Source of the DNA: Bacteroidota bacterium
GTDB taxonomy: Bacteria; Bacteroidota; Bacteroidia; Palsa-948
Assembly: GCA_003164895.1 (NCBI GenBank)
Contig: PLUL01000045.1
Location: 1 to 51,104, forward strand
DNA: 51,104 nt
Direction of reading: 5' to 3'
Shown here piece after piece: positions 35,383 through 43,054 of this stretch; the stretch's first letter is position 1; each line of letters begins with the position of its first letter. The notes under the pieces were generated by a model that worked only from the letters and a program-made list of their open reading frames with translations, had not been told where the DNA came from and made no database searches. Made by a program: the position numbers and the translations under genes.

Positions 35383-37434
35383 ATGATTATGAAAAAATGG
35401 ATATTCTTTCTGTCTTGTTGTTGTTTTCACCTTTTTATTTTTGCGCAAAAAAATAGTCGCTGGCAGAAACAACCCAATTTTTCAGGTGGCGTTTTAGAAA
35501 ATGCAGTCGCGTTTTCTGTTGGTGACAATGCGTTTGTAGGATTGGGGACAAACAATTCAAGTTTTCAAACTACTTTCTGGAAATATTCCGTTCAGAATGA
35601 ATCTGCCGGACAAGATTGGGAAAAAACAGAACCTTTTCCGGATAAACCAAGAATTTCTGCGGTTGCTTTTTCCATTGGAACCAAAGGATATGTTGGAACC
35701 GGAATGGTCGGTTCAGAAAATAATAAACAGGGAACCAATGATTTTTGGGAATACAATCCGGAAAAAAATTCGTGGACACAAAAAACAAATTTTCCGGGCG
35801 CAATACGATACGGCGCTATTGGTTTTTCTATCGGCAATAAAGGATATATTGCTCTTGGAGTAAATCAAAATACATATTACAATGATCTTTGGGAATACGA
35901 TCCGGCTTCCAACAAATGGAATAAAAAAGCAGATTTTCCTGACAATGGAATTGCGGATGCCTCTGTTTTTGTTGTGGCACAAGATGCCTTTGTTTTATTC
36001 GGACAGAAAAAAGAAATAATTCCATCGAAAAAAAATTCATGGAAATATTCTCAGGTAAAAAATGAATGGAAACAAATTGCCGATTTTCCGGGCGATGCGC
36101 GAATTGGCGCAGTTACTTTTTCGTACAAGAATAAAGGATATGCTATGGCTGGATCAAACGGAGCTTTTAAACGATTTCAGGATTGCTGGGAATACGATGC
36201 TGCAAAAAATCATTGGACACCGAATGAAGATATTCCTTTTGGTGCCTGCTCGTACGGATTTGCTTTTGTAATTGGCAATGCGGCGTATGTGAGTCCCGGA
36301 AAAACTTCCTCAGGATCAAGAAGCGCAGAAATATGGAAATTTGATTTGATAGAAAAACAGAAAACCGGAAACAGCGTTGTTATTGGCGGAAGTTTGCTGC
36401 TTGGCAACGAACGCATTCCTCAGGCAGGAGTGGAGGTTCAAATAATGAATTCAAAAAACGAAGTGATAAAAAGTGCGTTCACTAATTTATTCGGTTCTTT
36501 TCTTCTAACCGGAGTACCCGAAAAAGATGATCTCTTTTTAACTTTTGATGTGCGCGATCCGGGATGGAAAGATCAGAAATTTTATCTCGTAAATAGAAAA
36601 GATGAAGAAGTAGCTGTGCTTCATAAGGACAACCAGTTTCGGTTTTATCTTTCTTCCACAAATAAAAATAAGATACAGCTTATAAAAGTGGAAAACAAAA
36701 ATCTGCGGATGAACATGAAAGGAAAACTTGCATTGGATGACAAGAAAAGAACTCCTCTAGGTAAGGTTCCGGTTTCTTTGATTAACGAGGATCAGGAAAT
36801 TGTTCAGGGTGGAGCTACCGATGAAAACGGCGTGTTTGTTTTCACTTATTTGCCGCTCGATTCTTCCGTGTATCTTTCCATAGATGAAAAAATGGCTGCC
36901 ACTTTAGCCAAAGGAACAAAAATTCTTTTGCTTGATGACGGCGATAATGTAGTGAGCAAAACCAACACCGCTCATCCCGAATTTCAACTTATTAATTTGC
37001 CTCCCGAAAAAAATACTCTTACACAAGTTTACATGGAAGATCCTTGGCTCGAACCCATCATGACCGGAAAACACGGAGATATGATGGTGGTAGAACATGT
37101 TTATTTCGATTACAACAAATGGGAAATATTGCCCGAAACAAAAACCATTTTGAACAAAGCCATTGCCATGTTAAAAAGCAATAATAAATTCTCCATCGAA
37201 ATTTCGGCACACACCGATTCGCGCGGAGAAGCAAAATATAATCTCGAACTTTCTGAAAAAAGAGCCGATGCCGCAAAAGATTATATGATTTCAAAAGGCG
37301 TGAACGCAAATCAGATCACCGCAAAAGGATATGGCGAAACCAAACCGCTTAACAAATGCAAAGATGGCGTGCCTTGCACGGAAGAAGAATATGCCCTTAA
37401 CCGCAGATTGGAGTTTTTGATTAAACGCAAATAA
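35383..37434 (+). CDS. Kelch-propeller OmpA-family outer membrane protein
   Basis: 683 residues. Signal peptide (WIFFLSCCCFHLFIFAQ), then about six Kelch repeats (residues ~25-325) such as YGAIGFSIGNKGYIALG and NDLWEYDPASNKWNKKADFP. Two carboxypeptidase-regulatory-like beta domains follow, with FTNLFGSFLLTGVP and TDENGVFVFTYLPLD. A C-terminal OmpA peptidoglycan-binding domain (~560-683) has EISAHTDSRGEAKYNLELSE and ENAxRR-type NRRLEF. Its last ~140 residues are paralogous to those of the PorE-like protein at 43978 (DPWL..., CKDGVPC versus CKNGVDC). It follows the phosphatase by 77 bases and may be the YfiB analogue of that system. Confidence 0.88.
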   Translation: MIMKKWIFFLSCCCFHLFIFAQKNSRWQKQPNFSGGVLENAVAFSVGDNAFVGLGTNNSSFQTTFWKYSVQNESAGQDWEKTEPFPDKPRISAVAFSIGTKGYVGTGMVGSENNKQGTNDFWEYNPEKNSWTQKTNFPGAIRYGAIGFSIGNKGYIALGVNQNTYYNDLWEYDPASNKWNKKADFPDNGIADASVFVVAQDAFVLFGQKKEIIPSKKNSWKYSQVKNEWKQIADFPGDARIGAVTFSYKNKGYAMAGSNGAFKRFQDCWEYDAAKNHWTPNEDIPFGACSYGFAFVIGNAAYVSPGKTSSGSRSAEIWKFDLIEKQKTGNSVVIGGSLLLGNERIPQAGVEVQIMNSKNEVIKSAFTNLFGSFLLTGVPEKDDLFLTFDVRDPGWKDQKFYLVNRKDEEVAVLHKDNQFRFYLSSTNKNKIQLIKVENKNLRMNMKGKLALDDKKRTPLGKVPVSLINEDQEIVQGGATDENGVFVFTYLPLDSSVYLSIDEKMAATLAKGTKILLLDDGDNVVSKTNTAHPEFQLINLPPEKNTLTQVYMEDPWLEPIMTGKHGDMMVVEHVYFDYNKWEILPETKTILNKAIAMLKSNNKFSIEISAHTDSRGEAKYNLELSEKRADAAKDYMISKGVNANQITAKGYGETKPLNKCKDGVPCTEEEYALNRRLEFLIKRK

Positions 37435-37469
37435 AAGGCACTATAGCAAGATTAGACAGATTCATTAAA

Positions 37470-37542
37470 AGATTACACCGATTACATTGTTGCTTTTCAT
37501 TGGTATAATCTGTATTTGTCCTTTCGGAAATCGGAGTAATCT
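37470..37542. repeat. Dispersed GATTACACCGAT hairpin element, copy B (inverted)
   Basis: 73 bases whose reverse complement aligns end to end with 30007-30076. The stem arms GATTACACCGAT (37471-37482) and ATTGGTATAATC (37498-37509) still pair, with two wobbles. It lies between the Kelch-OmpA gene and the surface protein operon. The rest of the 235-base gap (37435-37669) shows no gene. Confidence 0.8.
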
Positions 37543-37669
37543 CAGCATAAAAGCAAAATAGTACGTTTACTCTGTGTTTGTTTCATTAATTTTTATCATA
37601 TTTGTTGAACTTTTTTTGCAACCATTTTCATTCAGCAAGCATCTTTGCTTTAATATAAACTTCTCTTTC

Positions 37670-39229
37670 ATGAAAAAATTTTACTTCCAGTTACTTTTCA
37701 CCTCTTACTTCCTACCTCTTACCTTTTATCTTTTACCTCTTACCTCCGTTACCGCTCAACCTTCTCAGCTTGGAATAAATTATCAGGCAGTGGCAAGAGA
37801 TGCTTCCGGAAATCCGATTGCAACTACAACTATTACAGTTCAGTTTAATATTCGTCGGGGAGCAACTGGTGGCCCAATATCGTGCACTGAAACTCAAAAC
37901 ACCGGCACGAATCAGTTTGGGCTTTTTACTTTGGTAATTGGTTCCGGTAATCCTGCCAGTTTTGATACCATTGCTTGGGGAAAAAGTAATTATTTTCTCG
38001 AAGTGATTATCAATGGAACAAACAATATGGGTATTACGCAATTTATGTCCGTGCCTTATGCCTTTCATGCACACACAGCAGACAGCGTTAGAAATACTTC
38101 TGCGGGTTACTGGACAAAAAATGTTCCCAATAATACTTTCCTTACAAACAGCAGCGACAGTTTGGGAATAGGAATTATTTCTCCACAAGCAAAACTGCAC
38201 GTTATGGCAAAAGGAACCAGTGGTAGCGCAGGAAATTTTATGATAAATAATGTAAGCAACCCTTCTCCGGCATTAATGGTGGCTGTAACAAATTCTGTAG
38301 CGCCTTCAGCGGTTTTTATGGGTGGTAATGTCGGAATTGGAACAACAAGCCCCGGAACCCGTCTGGATGTGCAGACCGATGCTTTGACTGGTAATGATAA
38401 TCAACTGCGTCTCGGATCAACAAACGGAAATTATTTTGACATTGGAAGACGTAAGGCAGACGGATATTTTTACATTCAGGGAAATCAGCCAGGCAATAAT
38501 AGTATTTTACTTGCCCCTACTTCCGGCAATGTCGGCATCGGAACAACTACGCCTGCAAACATACTTGACGTGTTAAATACAACCTCAACAGAAAGAGCAG
38601 GCAACTTCGTAATAAATAACTCTTCAAACAGCAACTCGGTGCTATTTGCAACTACCAACGGTGTCGGTCATGCGGGATATTTTGAGAATACTTATTCCGT
38701 CAGTGCTACCCAAGCTTTATATGCCACCTCCAACGGCAGCGGAGCTACAATATATGGTAACAACACAGGTACTGGGCATGCAAGTTATTTTAATATAAAC
38801 AATGTCGGCAACCCAAGCAATTCCATATATGCAACTACCAACGGTACCGGAGCTGCAGGATATTTTACAAATACAGGAACGGGTTATGGCTTATTAGTGA
38901 TAGCCGGTAATGTGGGCATCGGCATAAATGCGCCAAAGAGTTCTCTTGAAATAAATGGCGCAGTAGCCACCACCATAAAAACAATAGCCAACAACACTAC
39001 GCTGGATAATACAGCAGAGGTGTGGTATGTTACCAATCCATGTTCATTAACATTGCCTGCTGCCAACACGGCAACAAACAGAAGATATATTATTGTAAAC
39101 AGAGCGACTGGTAGTGTAACAATTAGTCCCGCATATTTTCTTATGACTGGCACAACAAGTTCGAGTATCACAATTGCCTCGAGCATAGAAATTATTTCGG
39201 ATGGTACTAATTGGTTGCAAATAAAATAA
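37670..39229 (+). CDS. Exported surface protein with GIGTTxP tail-fibre-like repeats
   Basis: 519 residues from ATG 37670; an upstream in-frame extension is not signal-like. The signal core (SYFLPLTFYLLPLTSV) is encoded by six tandem 7-mers. Residues ~31-140 form a domain shared with the next gene (GINYQAVARDASGNPI, TNQFGLFTLVIGSG, FMSVPYAFHAH). The rest holds repeats typical of fibrous surface or tail-fibre proteins: NVGIGTTSPGTRLDV, NVGIGTTTPANILDV, NVGIGINAPKSSLEI, and ATTNG..GHAGYF units. No T9SS sorting domain is visible at the C-terminus. The next gene starts 4 bases later. Confidence 0.75.
   Translation: MKKFYFQLLFTSYFLPLTFYLLPLTSVTAQPSQLGINYQAVARDASGNPIATTTITVQFNIRRGATGGPISCTETQNTGTNQFGLFTLVIGSGNPASFDTIAWGKSNYFLEVIINGTNNMGITQFMSVPYAFHAHTADSVRNTSAGYWTKNVPNNTFLTNSSDSLGIGIISPQAKLHVMAKGTSGSAGNFMINNVSNPSPALMVAVTNSVAPSAVFMGGNVGIGTTSPGTRLDVQTDALTGNDNQLRLGSTNGNYFDIGRRKADGYFYIQGNQPGNNSILLAPTSGNVGIGTTTPANILDVLNTTSTERAGNFVINNSSNSNSVLFATTNGVGHAGYFENTYSVSATQALYATSNGSGATIYGNNTGTGHASYFNINNVGNPSNSIYATTNGTGAAGYFTNTGTGYGLLVIAGNVGIGINAPKSSLEINGAVATTIKTIANNTTLDNTAEVWYVTNPCSLTLPAANTATNRRYIIVNRATGSVTISPAYFLMTGTTSSSITIASSIEIISDGTNWLQIK
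37705..37746 (+). repeat. Tandem heptanucleotide array encoding a signal core (TTACCTC type)
   Basis: Six consecutive 7-mers: TTACTTC, CTACCTC, TTACCTT, TTATCTT, TTACCTC, TTACCTC. The peptide is two heptads, YFLPLTF and YLLPLTS. Confidence 0.88.
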
Positions 39230-39233
39230 AGAA

Positions 39234-40217
39234 GTGATAAAAAAAACAAAACATATTCTTGCTCTTGGCTTTTGGTTTTTGGCTTTTGGCTTTTCTGTAT
39301 TCGCTCAGGCGCCTCAGGGAATAAATTATCAGGCGGTGGCAAGAGATGTAAATGGAAATCCTATTGCAACTCAAACGGTTTCACTCGAATTTAAAATTCA
39401 TCAAACATCTTCAAGCGGAACGGTGGTGTATGACGAAACGTACAGCAAAACCACCAACCAGTTTGGATTGTTCACTGCCGTAATAGGTCAAGGAACTCCA
39501 CTGACCGGAGTTTTTACTTCAATCACATGGGCAACAAATTTATTTTGGCTCGAAGTTATTGTGAACGGAACTTCTATGATTCCTATTACACAACTGATGT
39601 CGGTTCCATACTCACTTTTCTCTGCCAATAGTGGTTTTTCAAATATGCAGGTATTTAATGCAAGCGGAAATTTTGTAATACCACCCGGTGTAACAACAAT
39701 TATGGTGGAAGTTTGGGGCGGCGGTGGCAGCGGCGGTAGTCCAAGCGGTGCTGGAAGTATGTCAAGTGGTGGTGGTGGTGGTGGATATGGGAAAGGAACT
39801 TATACGGTTACACCAAGCTCGAATTATACTGTAACTATTGGAGCCGGAGGATCAGTTGGAGCTTTAGCCGCAGCTGGTTCAGCAGGAGGAACGAGTAGTT
39901 TCGGAAGTTTAATAAGTGCAACAGGTGGTGCCGGTGGTACTACCAATAGTGCGATGGTTGTTGGAGTAGGTGGTAGCAGTAGCGCTCCTTTTAATATATC
40001 AGGCGGAACGGGATTTACCGGATGTACTTCATGTTCTGGATTTGCCCTACTTCCTCACGGAGGCGTTGCGGGAAACGGAGGTGCAGGAGGATCCGGTTTT
40101 GCCAATGCACCCGGAGGACTTGGCATTGCGCCCGGTGGTGGTGGTGGTGGTTCGGTTGGCACTCCTCCAAATCTTGGCGGTGTAGGAGCATCTGGTCGTG
40201 TGGTAGTTTGGTGGTAA
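39234..40217 (+). CDS. Exported surface protein, paralogous N-domain with glycine-rich C-domain
   Basis: 327 residues from GTG 39234. The signal core (LALGFWFLAFGFSVFAQ) is encoded by four tandem GGCTTTT-type 7-mers. Residues ~28-125 are a clear paralogue of the preceding protein's N-domain (GINYQAVARDVNGNPIATQ; TNQFGLFTAVIGQG; LMSVPYSLFSA). From ~145 on it is Gly-rich, beginning VEVWGGGGSGG and ending GASGRVVVWW, as in Gly-rich domains found in phage and surface proteins. Probably co-transcribed with the upstream gene. Function unknown; a paired surface filament or adhesin is a guess. Confidence 0.72.
   Translation: MIKKTKHILALGFWFLAFGFSVFAQAPQGINYQAVARDVNGNPIATQTVSLEFKIHQTSSSGTVVYDETYSKTTNQFGLFTAVIGQGTPLTGVFTSITWATNLFWLEVIVNGTSMIPITQLMSVPYSLFSANSGFSNMQVFNASGNFVIPPGVTTIMVEVWGGGGSGGSPSGAGSMSSGGGGGGYGKGTYTVTPSSNYTVTIGAGGSVGALAAAGSAGGTSSFGSLISATGGAGGTTNSAMVVGVGGSSSAPFNISGGTGFTGCTSCSGFALLPHGGVAGNGGAGGSGFANAPGGLGIAPGGGGGGSVGTPPNLGGVGASGRVVVWW
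39267..39294 (+). repeat. Tandem heptanucleotide array encoding a signal core (GGCTTTT type)
   Basis: Four consecutive 7-mers: GGCTTTT, GGTTTTT, GGCTTTT, GGCTTTT. They encode GFWFLAFGF. Confidence 0.85.
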
Positions 40218-40232
40218 TATCTCAAAGGAATG

Positions 40233-40253
40233 GATAATTGATAATGATTAATG
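40233..40253. repeat. Intergenic heptanucleotide repeat
   Basis: Three 7-mers (GATAATT, GATAATG, ATTAATG) just after the gene ending at 40217. The rest of 40218-40309 shows no feature. Confidence 0.45.
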
Positions 40254-40624
40254 GAAATACAATTTTGAACAAAAAACAAATATATAAGGGTATTTACTGC
40301 ATCGACCGTATGAGTTCCGATGCCAACCATGTGAGTTTTCGCAACCGCCGTATTAGTTTCGGCACCAGCCACGAGAGCTTCCGCATCAACCGCGTGAGTT
40401 TCCGCACTAACCACATGAGTTTCCGCACCAACCGCATGAGTTTCGGCGTCAGCCGCATGGATTTCTGCAACCGCCGAGTGAGTTCCGACATCAACCGCAT
40501 AAATTCCGATAACGGCAGCGTGGATTTCTTCATAGGTAGCATGAGTTCCAGCGCCAACCACGTGAATTCCGATAATCGCCGCATGAGTTCCTGTAAAATT
40601 GTAATGAATATATTTGCAAATTGA
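40238..40624 (+). other. Doubtful reading frame across the 21-bp array
   Basis: An open frame of 128 codons runs from ATG 40238 through the whole 21-bp array to a TGA directly before the ATG of the CHU_C gene. It would encode heptad units such as MSFRTNR and VSFRTNH. Because the unit is a multiple of three without stops, other frames are also open across the array (minus strand 40294-40641 and 40055-40561), so openness is no evidence of coding. There is no signal peptide or recognised domain. Confidence 0.2.
40310..40603. repeat. Degenerate 21-bp tandem repeat array, about 14 units
   Basis: Fourteen head-to-tail 21-base units without interruption; the consensus is close to ATGAGTTTCCGCACCAACCGC, with the best units at 40394-40456 and decay toward both ends. 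GC content is clearly above the flanking DNA. It fills most of the gap between the Gly-rich surface protein gene and the CHU_C adhesin gene. Any coding frame gives seven-residue repeats. I do not recognise the family. Confidence 0.85.
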
Positions 40625-43006
40625 ATGTTTAGAAAAAACAAATACTTGATTTTAGCTTTTGGCTTTTGGCTATTAGCTATTAGCTTATCTGCTTTTTCTC
40701 AGGTTTCGTCTCTTGCTCCTACTCTCATCGGCAGCACGGGCGGTTTTGGAACAGCTACAATTAATAGTACAACCGCAACCATTTCTTATTCCGTTGGCGA
40801 GCCAATGGTAACAACAGTTACCTCGCCATCGGTTACTCTCACACAAGGATTTCAGCAGCCAACACCAACCGCATTATTTTCTGTTACTGTTACTGCCACA
40901 CCGAGTGCTACTATTTGCATGGGAAAAAGCACAACTCTTAATGCAAACTCTTCTTCACTTGCGCTTCCTCTTACCTATACTTGGTCTCCAACAACAGGAC
41001 TTAACAATCCGAATATTTCAAATCCTATTGCTTCACCATCAATTACTACAACCTATACGGTTAACGTAAAGGATGCAATTCTCAACGCGGGTACTGCAAC
41101 AATAACAATAACTGTTAATACTCCCTCCGTTATTATCTCTTCAACTGTAACATCTGCTGTTTGCCCGGGAAGTAGTATTACGCTTTCAACAATAAACTCT
41201 GGCGTAACCTCATATACATGGGCGCCAACCGGACAGACAACATCTTCTATTACAGTTGCTCCCACAACAAGTACAACCTATTCTGTTACTGTTAAAAACT
41301 CTACCGGATGTACGGCAACAGCAAGAGACTCAATTACCGTTACTCCAACACCAACAATTACCGTTTCGGGGAACACAACTATTTGTAGGGGAAGTTCTAC
41401 AACACTTTCAGCAAATAGTACTGCTACAATTTATAATTGGAATCCGGGTAATCTAACAACTGCAATCATATCAGCGCAGCCCACTTCGTCAACAAATTAT
41501 ACCGTAACCGGAACACTTAATGGTTGTATGGGAATAACAACTGTTTCTGTTACAGTAAATCCTGCGCCGACTGTTAGCATTTCAGGAAGTGTTTCTATTT
41601 GTCTTGGTAATCATGCAACACTTGCGTCTTCGAGTGGTGTAAATTATTCGTGGAGTACTGTTCCCGTACAAACTACTCAATCCATTTCTGATAATCCATC
41701 TACAACTACCACCTATTCTGTTACAGTTGCAAATTCTTTCGGTTGCACTGCAACTGCAACTCACACTGTGAATGTGAGTTCTATTACTCCGCAAATTACA
41801 GGAGGAAACACAACTATTTGCTCTGGAAATACAACTACACTCACCGCATCAGGCGGAACTTCTTATACATGGATCACATCTCCTTCGCAAACAACTGCAT
41901 CTATTACTGTTGCTCCAACAACCACTACTTCCTATTCTGTTTTTGTTACAAACTCCATTGGATGCAGCGGAATGGCTACTGCTACTGTGAATGTAAATTC
42001 TTCACTTCTTTCTTCAATCTCAGCTAATAGTACAACACTTTGTCCTGGTACAAACACAAGCATAACAATTAGTGCAAGCGGAGGAACAACTTATTCCTGG
42101 AGTACCGGACAAACAACAACTTCAATTATAGTTTCTCCTCTTTTTCCTTTTGGACCCCACACTTATTCCGTAGCTATTTCTAATGGCTCTTGTACGGCTG
42201 ATACATCAATAACGATTACAGTTTTAACACCTCCAAACATTTCTATTTCTACCACGCCATCTACTCCAACAATTTGTTCAGGCGATGCTATTACTCTTAC
42301 GGGTGGTGGTGGAACATTTTATTTTTGGGGTGCTGCGTATGGAAGCCCTCCCTCCATTGTTGTGTATCCTACGGTTACTTCTACTTATACGGTAATCGGA
42401 CAAAATGTGAATTCAAACTCGTGTTACAATTTTGCTTCTGTCAATGTAACCGTAAATAGTATAACCGCAATCGTTGGCAATAATATTACCATTTGTCCAG
42501 GATTTACAGCTCAACTTTCTGCAACTGCCGGAGGAGATACAACTGGTTTATCCTACAACTGGTATAATTCTTCTGATAGTTTAATTCATTCTTCCAACAA
42601 TCCTTATTTTTCTGTTAATCCGAATGTAACAACATTTTATTTGGTGAGCGCTACTAATGGACTCTCGTGCAATTCCGCAAACGACACCGTTTGGGTTTTT
42701 GTTGATGCTAATAATAATTGCGCAATACATATTTATAACGGCATCACCCCAAACGGCGATGGTAAAAATGATACATGGTATATTGATGGCATACAATCTT
42801 TCCCAGATAATGTGGTTGATATTTTTAATCGCTGGGGAGAAAAAGTGTGGGAGGGAGCTCATTACGATAACGACAAAGGAAGCGATCATGTTATTTGGAA
42901 AGGGCATAATCAAAGCGGTCAGCCTTTGCCTGCCGGAACTTATTATTATGTGATTGACATAAACGGAAAAAGATTCGCAAGCGGTTGGGTGGAGTTGACT
43001 CGATAA
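40625..43006 (+). CDS. Large Ser/Thr-rich adhesin with T9SS type-B (CHU_C) C-terminal domain
   Basis: 793 residues. The signal core is encoded by five tandem 7-mers. After ~65 residues (TLIGSTGGFGTATINST) come eight or so SprB-like beta-sandwich repeats of ~65-80 residues with a recurring pattern: xTICxGxSTTLxAxSxxTYxW, then TTSITVAPTTSTTYSVTV. Nearly all Cys lie at the TIC and GC positions. Residues ~710-793 are a CHU_C/type-B sorting domain (NGITPNGDGKNDTWYIDGI, VDIFNRWGEKVWEG, LPAGTYYYVIDINGKRF, VELTR). Type-B cargo usually needs a dedicated PorP/SprF partner, and one is encoded immediately downstream. Likely a secreted surface adhesin. Confidence 0.9.
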   Translation: MFRKNKYLILAFGFWLLAISLSAFSQVSSLAPTLIGSTGGFGTATINSTTATISYSVGEPMVTTVTSPSVTLTQGFQQPTPTALFSVTVTATPSATICMGKSTTLNANSSSLALPLTYTWSPTTGLNNPNISNPIASPSITTTYTVNVKDAILNAGTATITITVNTPSVIISSTVTSAVCPGSSITLSTINSGVTSYTWAPTGQTTSSITVAPTTSTTYSVTVKNSTGCTATARDSITVTPTPTITVSGNTTICRGSSTTLSANSTATIYNWNPGNLTTAIISAQPTSSTNYTVTGTLNGCMGITTVSVTVNPAPTVSISGSVSICLGNHATLASSSGVNYSWSTVPVQTTQSISDNPSTTTTYSVTVANSFGCTATATHTVNVSSITPQITGGNTTICSGNTTTLTASGGTSYTWITSPSQTTASITVAPTTTTSYSVFVTNSIGCSGMATATVNVNSSLLSSISANSTTLCPGTNTSITISASGGTTYSWSTGQTTTSIIVSPLFPFGPHTYSVAISNGSCTADTSITITVLTPPNISISTTPSTPTICSGDAITLTGGGGTFYFWGAAYGSPPSIVVYPTVTSTYTVIGQNVNSNSCYNFASVNVTVNSITAIVGNNITICPGFTAQLSATAGGDTTGLSYNWYNSSDSLIHSSNNPYFSVNPNVTTFYLVSATNGLSCNSANDTVWVFVDANNNCAIHIYNGITPNGDGKNDTWYIDGIQSFPDNVVDIFNRWGEKVWEGAHYDNDKGSDHVIWKGHNQSGQPLPAGTYYYVIDINGKRFASGWVELTR
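40654..40688 (+). repeat. Tandem heptanucleotide array encoding a signal core (GGCTATT type)
   Basis: Five consecutive 7-mers: AGCTTTT, GGCTTTT, GGCTATT, AGCTATT, AGCTTAT. They encode LAFGFWLLAISLS. Confidence 0.85.
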
Positions 43007-43009
43007 GAA

Positions 43010-43037
43010 AATGTTTAATGTTTAATGAGTAATTATT
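43010..43037. repeat. Intergenic heptanucleotide array before the PorP/SprF gene
   Basis: Four consecutive 7-mers (AATGTTT, AATGTTT, AATGAGT, AATTATT) in the 48-base gap after the CHU_C gene. Confidence 0.6.
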
Positions 43038-43054
43038 GCTGTAAGCTGTATTCA

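Noticed and set aside
31950..37434. A true YfiBNR c-di-GMP system
   Set aside because: No GGDEF or EAL domain is encoded in the window; the HAMP protein carries a SpoIIE phosphatase.
40055..40561. Minus-strand open frame across the Gly-rich gene end and the 21-bp array
   Set aside because: Openness follows from the stop-free 21-bp unit and from GGT/GGA-rich codons opposite; the plus-strand surface protein is clearly real.
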